Shown one piece after another: positions 54,641 through 62,610 of a stretch of DNA of 64,000 nucleotides. The stretch covers positions 3,782,001 through 3,846,000 of the forward strand of contig OY761822.1 of the NCBI GenBank assembly GCA_963664945.1. Direction: 5' to 3'. Source of the DNA: UBA6522 sp963664945 (lineage in GTDB: Bacteria; Pseudomonadota; Gammaproteobacteria; Steroidobacterales; Rariloculaceae). Numbering within the stretch: position 1 is the stretch's first letter; every line of letters starts with the position of its first letter. The notes beneath the pieces are model-generated. The model was not told the origin of the DNA and did not search any database. It saw nothing but the letters and a program-made list of their open reading frames with translations. The position numbers were made by a program, and so were the translations under genes.

Positions 54641-55705
54641 CTACACTTCCAGCCGCAACAGCTCGATCAGATTGCCGCCCAGAATCGCCACCTTCTCATC
54701 GTCGCTGAGCGACGGTGAATCAACGACCAGGTCGATTGTATCCGGCCACTCGAACGGCATGTCGGACCCGTAGACCACCTGACTCGCGCCGGACACCTCC
54801 ACCAGGTGTCGAAGGCCTTCCTCGTTGAATACCATGGTATCCACGAGAATCTGCGTTCTCAGGTACTCGCTTGGATTTTTCGTGTTGACGCAATTGGCGT
54901 TGTTTCTGGCGCAGGCAACTTCCGACCTTCCCAGATAGGACGGCAGGTATCCGCCACCGTGGGCGGCCACCACCTTGAGATTCGGAAAGCGGTCAAAGGC
55001 GCCGTCGAATATCATCCTGGAAAGGAACAGCGTCGTCTCCAAAGGATTGCCGATCACGTTGCCGAGTCCGCCGGTACCGTCCAGGGCGCCGGGCTGGATG
55101 ATGTTCCTGGACCCGTCGGGGTGCATGAAGACCGGGACGCCCAACTCTTCCGCCTTGGCCCAGAACGGATCGTATTTCTCGGTCGACGGCGCCTCCCCGC
55201 GCGCGTGCCCGAGTATCGAAGCGCCGCGGTGCCCGAGTTCCGTCACCGCGTATTCCAACTGCTCCGCGGCCATCTCCGGGAATTGCAATGCCGGCGATGA
55301 CAGCGGCACGAACCGGTCGGAATGCGTCGCGCACCATTCCGCCAGTCCCTCATCGTTGATCTTCACGATTCCCTCGGCCTGTTCCTCGGTCGCGTCGTAC
55401 CACCAGAACCGGTTCACGCTCAGGGCCGCGATGTCGATGCCCCGTTCATCCAGTGCGTCGATACGGTGCTGGCCGAGCACGAGCATGTCCTGCAGCGGGG
55501 CGTTTTCAAGCGGCGTCCCCTCGATGATGGGCCGCACCTCCTGAAACAGGCAGTGCGCGTGGATATCGACCACGACAACTTCGTTGCCGCCCACCATCAC
55601 CTGCTTGCCACGCGACTGTGCCATGGCCCGCATGGCCGGGTTCATGACCAGGGCACCGGCGGCGGCGCTTCCGGTGGCTGCCAGAAAAGCTCTTCGATTG
55701 ATCAT
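54641..55705 (-). CDS. Tat-exported amidohydrolase-2 family protein (ACMSD-like)
   Basis: A 354-residue metal-dependent TIM-barrel enzyme. The N-terminus INRRAFLAATGSAAAGALV is a twin-arginine export signal, so the folded metalloenzyme is sent to the periplasm. The active site shows HAH in VVDIHAHCLF, the histidine in FMHPDGSRN, VAAHGGGYLPSYLG and the aspartate in VVYGSDMPFEWPD. It is a paralogue of the cytoplasmic-looking enzyme at 5530-6603. CAGGAGCAAGAC precedes the ATG. It is downstream of the uncharacterised exported proteins, separated by 23-bp tandem repeats. The likely substrate is an aromatic or muconate-type acid. Confidence 0.87.
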   Translation of the reverse strand: MINRRAFLAATGSAAAGALVMNPAMRAMAQSRGKQVMVGGNEVVVVDIHAHCLFQEVRPIIEGTPLENAPLQDMLVLGQHRIDALDERGIDIAALSVNRFWWYDATEEQAEGIVKINDEGLAEWCATHSDRFVPLSSPALQFPEMAAEQLEYAVTELGHRGASILGHARGEAPSTEKYDPFWAKAEELGVPVFMHPDGSRNIIQPGALDGTGGLGNVIGNPLETTLFLSRMIFDGAFDRFPNLKVVAAHGGGYLPSYLGRSEVACARNNANCVNTKNPSEYLRTQILVDTMVFNEEGLRHLVEVSGASQVVYGSDMPFEWPDTIDLVVDSPSLSDDEKVAILGGNLIELLRLEV

Positions 55706-55724
55706 TGTCTTGCTCCTGCCTGTT

Positions 55725-55770
55725 ATTGGTTTGTGTTATCGGCCCTGATTGGTTTGTGTTATCGGCCCTG
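55725..55770. repeat. 23-bp tandem repeat, two perfect units
   Basis: Two identical adjacent 23-bp units (each starting attggtttg and ending ggccctg), with a degenerate third copy running into the stop codon of the gene at 55771. They fill the gap before the Tat-amidohydrolase ribosome binding site and look like a slippage duplication of the end of the upstream gene. Confidence 0.8.
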
Positions 55771-56559
55771 TTACCGGTTTGCGTCCTCGGCAAGCGCGTA
55801 GCACTCGTATTCGAGAATGCGGATGTCGTCCTCCTGGCGGCGATACAGCGGCATGCGCATCTGCCAGCGCTCTGTGAAGACCTCGGGGTCGGTGATGGTC
55901 ACTTCGTACATCAGGTGGTCCGGTCCCACCGGCGTATAGCGTTCGACCACATGCATCGATGCGCCATGGAAATTGCCGGACCGGTCGAACCAGGTCTCGT
56001 CGGTGAAATGGATCACGTCCACGACCAGCGTGTCGCCGTCCCAGTGGCCGCGGGAGTCGCCCATGTACCACTGGATCGGGCCACCCGGGTGCTCTCCGGT
56101 CATGAAGATGTTACGGATCGAATGGACCCACTCGTAGATCATCACGACCTGGTCGGGAGTCTGGATGATCTGGAACGGATACGGCATGTAGGTGATGCGC
56201 GGCACGCCCACCATCTTGCAATTGGCCTCCGTGTCCAGGCTGTGCCGGTTCTCGAAGTTCTGTTGCCGCTGTTCCAGCGCCCAGGGCCGATAGGGCAGAT
56301 GATTGCCCACCACGACCCCCTGCCCCGCCGGGACGCCGTACTCCGCCGAGTGGTCCTGGATGTTCCACACCGCCGTGTTCACCGCCTGCCAGATGCCCTG
56401 CAGGTCGGGCTGGCCGTCCGGGGTGCGCGGCATGACGTAGTCCTGCGCGACCGCTCCGGGCGCGGGCAGCAGGAAAGCTGTCGACGCGAATGCCGCCAGG
56501 CGCAGCAGCAGTCCCGGTGAGGCGCGGCGCCCGGCTGATAAGGCGCGAGGAGGGGACAT
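55771..56559 (-). CDS. Uncharacterised exported protein (paralogue of 57119-58099)
   Basis: A 262-residue protein with a signal peptide (LLLRLAAFASTAFLLPAPGA). The mature part begins PRTPDGQPDLQGIWQAV, a motif repeated in the paralogue as PRTPDGYPDFNGIWNRR. Other shared segments are GDSRGHWDGDTLVVDV and a C-terminal beta-rich end. This recurring family of secreted proteins (TPDG-PD-GIW...HWEG-TLVV) has no known function that I can name. The signature recalls lipocalin-like or beta-barrel binding folds only loosely. The start at 56559 is the ATG before the signal. A longer frame exists upstream. It occurs with DUF6152 and amidohydrolase genes, suggesting one exported catabolic unit. Confidence 0.75.
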   Translation of the reverse strand: MSPPRALSAGRRASPGLLLRLAAFASTAFLLPAPGAVAQDYVMPRTPDGQPDLQGIWQAVNTAVWNIQDHSAEYGVPAGQGVVVGNHLPYRPWALEQRQQNFENRHSLDTEANCKMVGVPRITYMPYPFQIIQTPDQVVMIYEWVHSIRNIFMTGEHPGGPIQWYMGDSRGHWDGDTLVVDVIHFTDETWFDRSGNFHGASMHVVERYTPVGPDHLMYEVTITDPEVFTERWQMRMPLYRRQEDDIRILEYECYALAEDANR

Positions 56560-56660
56560 TTCGGGAATATTCGACCGACCAGCAACGCGACCGGCCGGGA
56601 CGCATCGTCCGTCCGATGCAGCGGGACTCTTGCCACGGGCTGCCCGGGAGGCGCTTCCCG

Positions 56661-57131
56661 TCATTGATTCGGCCCGCTACCGGAGAATAGCGACCGCCCG
56701 TCCGCAAACGTCACTTCATCGCCTTCCATCTGCCTGGAACCGTCGCGGGAGGGAAGTCCGTGAATCGTGACCTCTGTGCCCACCGGCAGATCATCCTGGC
56801 GCCATCCGCGCCGGTACAATGAATTGGCGCCCCCGAATTCCACCCGCCACATCTCCGGCCGGCCTGCGTCGCCCTCGACCTCGATGCTCAGCCAGGAGTG
56901 GGGGTTTCGCCATTCCATCTCGACGATACGACCGGAAATGGTGATCTCCCGGGTCATGTCGTACTGCAGCGCGATGGAATGGTGCCCGACTGCCGGAAAC
57001 GCCAGCAGCATCGCGGCGAGGCCGCCACCCAGCAGCGTTCGCAGCGCGGTTCTCGGCGCCGGCGCGCAGTGGGCCCGGTCCAGGCGCCTGTTCCGTGCGA
57101 GCCCGCAGCGAATGGTGTTCATGGTTGCCAT
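56661..57131 (-). CDS. DUF6152 family exported protein
   Basis: A 156-residue secreted protein. After a basic N-terminus and a hydrophobic signal (LLGGGLAAMLLAFPAVG), the mature domain starts HHSIALQYDM and continues ITISGRIVEMEWRNPHSWLS, the hallmark of DUF6152. A small beta domain ends with FADGRSLFSG. GGAAAGGGAACTGCA upstream supports ATG 57131, which lies within the last codons of the preceding gene (overlap 13 bp). Its partners are the two paralogous uncharacterised exported proteins on either side. The function is unknown. Confidence 0.82.
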   Translation of the reverse strand: MATMNTIRCGLARNRRLDRAHCAPAPRTALRTLLGGGLAAMLLAFPAVGHHSIALQYDMTREITISGRIVEMEWRNPHSWLSIEVEGDAGRPEMWRVEFGGANSLYRRGWRQDDLPVGTEVTIHGLPSRDGSRQMEGDEVTFADGRSLFSGSGPNQ

Positions 57132-58099
57132 TGCAGTTCCCTTTCCTCCAGTTCCCAGGCCGCCCGCAAGCGCCTGGCTTCATCGCCGGAAATGCCCGGA
57201 TAGATCTTGTAGCCGACATTGCGGTATGCCTGCGAGGCGATCTCGTTGTCCTCGTAGCAGGCCTCCTCCCAGAGCTCGAACGACGGATCCGGAAGTCGCC
57301 TGAACGCAATCGCGATGGTAAACGGCCGCGTGTACACGTTGGGATCGTCCAGCGTCGCCTCCCAGTGAACCGTGTCGGCGTCAATGAGCGTGAACCGCTC
57401 GATCACGTGAGCTTCGTCGGTGAAAAACCGGCCCCGCTGGTCCAGCCAGGCGCGGGCGTTCTGGTTGCGGGTCTCCACCACCAGCGTATTGCCCTCCCAG
57501 TGCCCGTGGGAATCCCCGTTCCAGAGCAGGATGTCTTCACCGAGTGGTGACCGGTCACCCAGTTCGATGACACGGAAGGCATGCGCCTCCTCACCCTGTA
57601 TGAGCAGTGTGTCCGCCGTCTGGTTGAACTGCAGCACGCCTGTCATGTACATGGTCAGCGGAATACCGTCCATGCGGCAGATCGCGTTGTGGTGCACGTA
57701 GGCGACGCGGTTGTAGCGGCGCTGCGCCTCCGCCCAGGGCTGTATCGGCACGATGCCGCTTGGAGGATCGACAATCACGCTTGGCGCCTCGCCGTCGTCC
57801 AACGTCTCCGGATGGGCGTGGATGCTCTCATGCGCACGGGCCCGACGGTTCCATATCCCGTTGAAGTCCGGATAACCGTCCGGCGTGCGAGGTGGGTCGA
57901 AAGCCGCTGCCGCTTCCTTCGCGCAGGCGTGGAATGCGGCGTGATTGTCGTCGGGGCAGACCGAGTCCGCCCATTGCTGGGCGAATACCGGCGTCGTTGC
58001 CGCGACCTGCACAGATAGAGTGCCTATTGCAAGAATTGCGATCCGCTGCGTGTTCAGAATCGTATCCCTTTGTTCCTGGTCAACCCGCTCAATATCCAC
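57119..58099 (-). CDS. Uncharacterised exported protein (paralogue of 55771-56559)
   Basis: About 326 residues with a signal sequence (IAILAIGTLSVQVAATTPVF). The signature PRTPDGYPDFNGIWNRR, DSHGHWEGNTLVVETRN and ERFTLIDADTVHWEATLDDP align with the paralogue. A helical tail follows (GDEARRLRAAWELEERELQW). The start is uncertain: a GTG at 58099 is the nearest usual codon, while AAAGGGATACG stands just before an in-frame ATT at 58060 that would open the signal peptide directly. The coding end overlaps the DUF6152 gene. A short cysteine pair (CPDDNHAAFHAC) follows the signal. Confidence 0.75.
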   Translation of the reverse strand: MDIERVDQEQRDTILNTQRIAILAIGTLSVQVAATTPVFAQQWADSVCPDDNHAAFHACAKEAAAAFDPPRTPDGYPDFNGIWNRRARAHESIHAHPETLDDGEAPSVIVDPPSGIVPIQPWAEAQRRYNRVAYVHHNAICRMDGIPLTMYMTGVLQFNQTADTLLIQGEEAHAFRVIELGDRSPLGEDILLWNGDSHGHWEGNTLVVETRNQNARAWLDQRGRFFTDEAHVIERFTLIDADTVHWEATLDDPNVYTRPFTIAIAFRRLPDPSFELWEEACYEDNEIASQAYRNVGYKIYPGISGDEARRLRAAWELEERELQWQP

Positions 58100-58248
58100 G
58101 GGGAGAATCGACGTGTCAACAGTGCGATTTCTGCTACCATCGGAATGAGGCTCGCGATACGTCCGCGCGCAGGAGCAATTCGCCCTGCCGAGCACCCGGG
58201 TCGGTTGTGGCAAGCAACAAGCCTGGAATAACACCACAAAGGCCACGC

Positions 58249-58581
58249 ATGAAACTTCGACGCCGCGCCAGACGCACGATCATCGGCCTGTCGATCGCCC
58301 TGCCCATCTTCGCCGTGATCGGCGTGTTCGTCATGTTGCTCTGGAATGCATTGATTCCGGATCTGTTCGACGGCCCCCGGCTATCCTATCTGCAAGCCGT
58401 CGGCGTGCTGCTGTTGTCGCACCTCCTGTTCAGGGGATCGCCGCTTCACGGACTGCGCGTCTGGCGCCGCGCGCGGCGGCGTCAGCGCTGGAAGCAGCGG
58501 CTCGCCTCGATGTCGCCTGAAGAATTCGCCGCCTACCGGGGCGAACTCGGGATACAGGGGTCCGACGACCGGACGCCTTGA
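58249..58581 (+). CDS. Small two-helix membrane protein
   Basis: I do not recognise the family. 110 residues: a basic start (MKLRRRARRTII), one long helix (GLSIALPIFAVIGVFVMLLW), a second around LSYLQAVGVLLLSHLLF, then an arginine-rich cytoplasmic tail (RVWRRARRRQRWKQRL) and a short acidic end (SPEEFAAYRGELG). The layout resembles small anti-sigma or stress-response membrane proteins whose tail binds a partner. ATG at 58249 follows AAAGG. It is divergent from the uncharacterised exported gene and convergent with the TonB receptor (40 bp). Confidence 0.65.
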   Translation: MKLRRRARRTIIGLSIALPIFAVIGVFVMLLWNALIPDLFDGPRLSYLQAVGVLLLSHLLFRGSPLHGLRVWRRARRRQRWKQRLASMSPEEFAAYRGELGIQGSDDRTP

Positions 58582-58621
58582 TGGCGGCCGGCACGTCGGA
58601 CGGTACAGTCACCTCTCCCTG

Positions 58622-61036
58622 TTACTGGTTGCCTAACCGATACGAGAACCGCGCGCCGAATGCACGATCGCGCCGCGACGTGTAGTAGGGCACCCGCGCG
58701 AACGGCGGTGGCGCCGGCGTGCCCGCTGGCGTGAGGATGCGGCCATCGAAAAAGTAACCGATGCCCTGCGGCGAATCGTCGTCGAACACGTTGTTGATGT
58801 ACAACTCCGCGCGCCAGGCGTCGCGGCTCAACCCGACGCGGACATCGCTCACCGAGAAGCCCGGCAGTTCGGTCAGGTTCATTTCGGTGGCGAACTGGCT
58901 GGACCGGAAAATCGAGTTCCAGCGGGCGAACCATTCCATGCCGTTCGCCAGCGGCCTCGTATATTGAATATTGAACGATCCGGACCACTTCGGCTGCGTG
59001 CGAATCTCGTTGCCGGTCACCAGAACGCAGTCCAGGCCCGCCGCCGTGGTTGCATTGGGCGGAACACCGAAGTCGATCGGATAGGTCGAACAGGCGCCTT
59101 CGTCGTAGGTGATGTCGATCAATGAAGCCGCAAGCCCGAAACTGAGATCCTCGGAGAGAAAATAGTTGCCTTCCAACTCGAGGCCGACACCGGTCACATC
59201 GCCGGCCTGCAGGAATGATCGGCCGGGCCCGAAATCCAGGCCCTCGTATTGTGTTCCCGGATCCCCGATGCCGTCGTTGTCATCGTCGATGAAATCGCCC
59301 GGCTCGAAATTCAGATTGAACGGTTGGACGTATCCCTTCCAATCCAGTGCAAAGAGGTTGGCCGAGTAGGTGGCACGGTTGGCGGCCGTTCCCTTGATGC
59401 CCACTTCGTAACTGGTGACCTCCTCTTCCTCGAAGAATGCGATCGCGTCGTTGTCGAAGATGTTGGGATAGGCTGCCGAAGCCGCGGCCACGTCGCGGTC
59501 CAGCGCCCCGGTATTCACTCCTGCGGGGTTGTTGCCCTTCGCCAACTGCACATACAGCGTCGTGTTGTCCGCCGGCGAGTGCGTCAACGACAGGCGTGGC
59601 AGGAACGCGGTCGTCTTCTGGGCCAGGCCGAACGTACTGCCATCGCCCTGGATGCTCGTCCCCGATACATCGTCGTTCTGGTACCGCCCCTCGAGCGACA
59701 GCGTCGTGCGCTCGGTTGCATCGTACGTCAGGTTGAAGAACAGTCCGGTATTGGTCGCGGATTCCTGGATCTGGCGGCCTGCAGCCGCACCGCCCTGGAA
59801 TTGCGCGAGGCTCCGATACACGACTGTCAGGAAATAATAGTCGTAGTAGGAAAGTCCGACTCCGTAACGCAATCGCTGGTCGCCGGGCGAGGTCAGGCGT
59901 ATTTCGCCATAGGTCTCCTCGATATTCGTGGGGTCCCGTTCGAAGCCGAAAGCGTCGTTGGTCAGGTTGGCATCCGTCTGCCGCTCGTAGTACTCATCGG
60001 ATACGAAACCGAGGGCCTGGAGGGACAAACCGTTGGCCAGATCGAACGACGCATCGGCCTCGAACCGGTCGCGTTGATTCCTGACAAAGGGGTCGGTAAT
60101 GCCGGTCGCCCCGTAGTTGTAGTCATACACCTCGTCGATCCGCTTGAGTTCGCCCACGTAGGCGCAGGAGGGTTCCGGCGGAGGCACGATCCCACCCCCG
60201 CAACGACGCCCGGGGGGAACCGCGTCGGGATGCGTGACCCGGATCGGATCGTCCAGATTCAGAAACACGCGCGGTGTCTGCTCGTGGTCGGTTTCAAGCC
60301 ACTTGTAGCGCAACTCGATGCTGGCGGTATCGCCCGGCGTGAACAGGAGCTTGGTCAGAACGGACTGTGAACTCTCGCCGCCAAGGGTGAAGCCCTCCTC
60401 GGCGGTAACCCAGTTGCTTTCGCCATCGCGCTGATTGCTCAGCACGGCGATCAGGCCGCCCACGTTCTCCCCCAGGGGACCGGACATCAGGCCGTTGAAA
60501 TTCAGCAGGCTGTTGCTGCCGACATCGACATCGACATTCGCCGCCAGTTCATCGCCTGGATCCACGGTGATGAAGTTGATCGCCCCACCGAACGTGGAGC
60601 GTCCGAACGCGGCGCTCTGAGGACCGCGCAGCACCTCGACCTGCTGGACAGCCAGAAACGGCGCCGTGCCCTGCTGGCCCAGGATCGGCATGCCGTCGAG
60701 GAATGTGGTCACCTTTTGCCGGTAGGTGGCGATTTCCTGGGAGACCACGCCGCGAATGGCCGGCGTGCCGGCGTTCTGATCGAAGCCGGTGTCGTAGTTG
60801 AGGCCCGGCGTGTTCGCGTAGAGGTCCCGTGTCGAGAGAATGCCCCTTTCCAGCAGCACGTCGCCGGTAAACACGGAGATCGCGACGGGCACTTCCTGGA
60901 GGTTTTCCTCGCGTTTCCGCGCGGTGACCACGATTTCCTCGAGTTGAAATTCCGTGCCTTCCTGGGATTGGGCGGGGGCTGCCGGAATCAGCAACAGGGA
61001 GGCTGCAAGCGCGCTGCCAAGACTGTATCGAATCAT
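58622..61036 (-). CDS. TonB-dependent receptor (paralogue of 47564-50041)
   Basis: An 804-residue outer-membrane receptor. The signal peptide is LGSALAASLLLIPAAPAQSQ. EEIVVTARKREENLQEVPVA and the plug (TTFLDGMPILGQQGTAPFLA, VEVLRGPQSAAFGRSTFGGA) match the receptor at 47564. The barrel ends ARFSYRLGNQ; the terminal aromatic is not the last residue, which is slightly unusual. The start at 61036 follows AGGAGACACCA. The frame is open ~200 codons further upstream through atypical sequence and should not be used. The upstream 250 bp holds short direct repeats. It lies downstream of the RraA-type gene on the same strand. Confidence 0.92.
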   Translation of the reverse strand: MIRYSLGSALAASLLLIPAAPAQSQEGTEFQLEEIVVTARKREENLQEVPVAISVFTGDVLLERGILSTRDLYANTPGLNYDTGFDQNAGTPAIRGVVSQEIATYRQKVTTFLDGMPILGQQGTAPFLAVQQVEVLRGPQSAAFGRSTFGGAINFITVDPGDELAANVDVDVGSNSLLNFNGLMSGPLGENVGGLIAVLSNQRDGESNWVTAEEGFTLGGESSQSVLTKLLFTPGDTASIELRYKWLETDHEQTPRVFLNLDDPIRVTHPDAVPPGRRCGGGIVPPPEPSCAYVGELKRIDEVYDYNYGATGITDPFVRNQRDRFEADASFDLANGLSLQALGFVSDEYYERQTDANLTNDAFGFERDPTNIEETYGEIRLTSPGDQRLRYGVGLSYYDYYFLTVVYRSLAQFQGGAAAGRQIQESATNTGLFFNLTYDATERTTLSLEGRYQNDDVSGTSIQGDGSTFGLAQKTTAFLPRLSLTHSPADNTTLYVQLAKGNNPAGVNTGALDRDVAAASAAYPNIFDNDAIAFFEEEEVTSYEVGIKGTAANRATYSANLFALDWKGYVQPFNLNFEPGDFIDDDNDGIGDPGTQYEGLDFGPGRSFLQAGDVTGVGLELEGNYFLSEDLSFGLAASLIDITYDEGACSTYPIDFGVPPNATTAAGLDCVLVTGNEIRTQPKWSGSFNIQYTRPLANGMEWFARWNSIFRSSQFATEMNLTELPGFSVSDVRVGLSRDAWRAELYINNVFDDDSPQGIGYFFDGRILTPAGTPAPPPFARVPYYTSRRDRAFGARFSYRLGNQ

Positions 61037-61052
61037 TGGTGTCTCCTGATTT

Positions 61053-61085
61053 TCGGTGCGGCCCGATTGTCGGTGCGGCCCGATT
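61053..61085. repeat. 16-bp direct repeat upstream of TonB receptor
   Basis: Two copies of tcggtgcggcccgatt at 61053-61068 and 61070-61085, one base apart, lie within 50 bp of the receptor start. They could be a binding site for a regulator or a simple duplication. A second GC-rich pair (gggcgcggcagccgg-type) occurs near 61197 and 61230. Confidence 0.65.
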
Positions 61086-61289
61086 TTCGAAACTTCGGGT
61101 GTTTGTCGGTATTTTACAACATACAACGCCGGATTGTATCGAACGAATATGGAGAAAATATGGATTGGATCGCGGTTGATCCACTTGTCCGAGGACGGGC
61201 GCGGCAGCCGGGCCGGCGCAACAGCCGAACGGGCGCGGCAGCCGGACCGGCTGTCCCGGTCGCGCACCGATGAGATCAGCGGGTTGGTT

Positions 61290-61994
61290 TCAGGCTTCGC
61301 CGGTCCCGCCAGGGTCATCGACATACACAAGCCCGGCACGCGCCAGCGGTTCCCGCATGCCGTAGATATCCAGTGACAACTCGCCGGACGCCAGGCGCCG
61401 GCGCTTGCCGACTTCGTTTTCTTCCCGCGCCCGCGCGGCCGCGTGGACGCGTTCGACATCCTCGCGCGGAACGACCACGACACCGTCATCGTCGGCAACA
61501 ATGACATCGCCCGGATTGACTTGCTCTCCGGCGCATATGATCGGCACGTTAACGGAGCCGGGCGTCGCCTTGACGGTACCCTTGGCGGATACCGCACGGC
61601 TCCATACCGGAAACCGCATCTCTGACAGTGCCGCCACATCCCGGCAACCCGCATCGATCACCAGTCCCTGAATGCCTTGCGCGCGGTAACTCGTTGCCAG
61701 CAGGTCGCCGAACATGCCGTCGGTGTTGACCGCGCTAAGCCCGACGACGACGATATCGCCTTGCTGTGCCAGTTCCGGCGCCACATGGAGCATCCAGTTG
61801 TCTCCGGGGTGCGCCAACACCGTGATGGCGCTGCCAGCGATGCGGGCTCCGGTGTAGACGGGCCGCATGTAGGGCTGCATCAGTCCGCTGCGGCCCTGTG
61901 CCTCATGCACCGTGGCGACGCCCATTTCGGCCAGTCCCTGAATCAGCGCGCGGTCCGCCCGCGCGATATTTCTCACAGCAACGTTCTTCAACAC
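61290..61994 (-). CDS. RraA-like 4-hydroxy-4-methyl-2-oxoglutarate/4-carboxy-4-hydroxy-2-oxoadipate aldolase
   Basis: A 234-residue class II aldolase of the RraA/HMG-CHA aldolase fold, which ends the protocatechuate 4,5-cleavage and gallate routes by giving pyruvate and oxaloacetate. GDNWMLHVAPELAQQGDIVV, VIDAGCRDVAAL and PGDVIVADDDGVVVVP are family motifs, with the metal aspartate in the RD pair. The start is taken as GTG 61994, preceded by AGGAGAAGG. An ATG at 62033 would add 13 atypical residues. Together with the ACMSD-like amidohydrolases, it supports aromatic-acid catabolism in this strain. Confidence 0.88.
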   Translation of the reverse strand: MLKNVAVRNIARADRALIQGLAEMGVATVHEAQGRSGLMQPYMRPVYTGARIAGSAITVLAHPGDNWMLHVAPELAQQGDIVVVGLSAVNTDGMFGDLLATSYRAQGIQGLVIDAGCRDVAALSEMRFPVWSRAVSAKGTVKATPGSVNVPIICAGEQVNPGDVIVADDDGVVVVPREDVERVHAAARAREENEVGKRRRLASGELSLDIYGMREPLARAGLVYVDDPGGTGEA

Positions 61995-62148
61995 CCTTCT
62001 CCTGGGAAATCCGCCAACGGGCCGGGGCGCCAAGCTTAATGGAAGGACACCGGACTGTCATGGCGCAGCGGCGAGCCGCCCTGGTGGGCGACCGGGGCAT
62101 GCTGACCGCGGCGCGGCTACGCGAATCAAATACTGCGATCAGTACTTG

Positions 62149-62167
62149 GCAACGCCTTGGGCGTTGC
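62149..62167. terminator. Perfect 8-bp hairpin
   Basis: GCAACGCC-ttg-GGCGTTGC forms a perfect stem with a 3-nt loop, followed by TATTATTG on the plus strand. It overlaps the first codon assigned to the next ORF, so it might be a weak terminator, a translational hairpin or chance. Confidence 0.45.
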
Positions 62168-62561
62168 TATTATTGCGGTAAGTGTCGAGGGAAATGGTTA
62201 TTTCCATGGAAGCCCGTGGCAAAAGTCTCCCGTCGCACCGAGACCGGCGCGGCGCCCGGCTGACAAGTCGCGGGGCCGTCTCCGATGGAAAGGGCCATTC
62301 CAGTTCGAATCCGGCAATGCGCCACACTTCCGGGAACTTCGGCTCGAATGGGGTCGCGGCCGTGTATGGACACTGAAGCTGGACCAGGGTTTTGGATACT
62401 GGAAACATCGCCCGTATGCGAATTTTCCGTTCGACAACAGTCCACGCGAGCAAGTACGGTCCATGAACGCGACCATCAAGAACGGCAAGGTGATCGCGCT
62501 CGGCAGCCACCCCACTTTTGTTTACGTTGCGCAGGAAATACATAGCGGGGAAAAGTCATGA
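62157..62561 (+). CDS. Unrecognised ORF upstream of AAA ATPase
   Basis: 134 residues from a TTG, with the frame open from 62106. I cannot name the family. The C-terminal two thirds look like a real beta-rich domain: RWKGPFQFESGNAPHFRELR, WTLKLDQGFGYWKHRP, PREQVRSMNATIKNGKVIAL, HPTFVYVAQ. The N-terminal third is basic and proline-rich, as if cut from a larger protein. It may be the C-terminal domain of a truncated multi-domain enzyme. The ATPase starts 49 bp later, which suggests a two-gene module. The start codon and the functional state are uncertain. Confidence 0.5.
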   Translation: MGVAIIAVSVEGNGYFHGSPWQKSPVAPRPARRPADKSRGRLRWKGPFQFESGNAPHFRELRLEWGRGRVWTLKLDQGFGYWKHRPYANFPFDNSPREQVRSMNATIKNGKVIALGSHPTFVYVAQEIHSGEKS

Positions 62562-62610
62562 ATTTCCCCATACACCCGATCGTGCCCGCGCGCATCCGGG
62601 GAGGTGCCGC

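Noticed and set aside
55725..55790. CRISPR-like repeats
   Set aside because: Units are directly adjacent without spacers. It is a tandem duplication, not an array.
61037..61654. 200-residue N-terminal extension of the TonB receptor at 58622
   Set aside because: The signal peptide and ribosome binding site are at 61036. The extension has no receptor or sigma-interaction domain and runs into the RraA gene.
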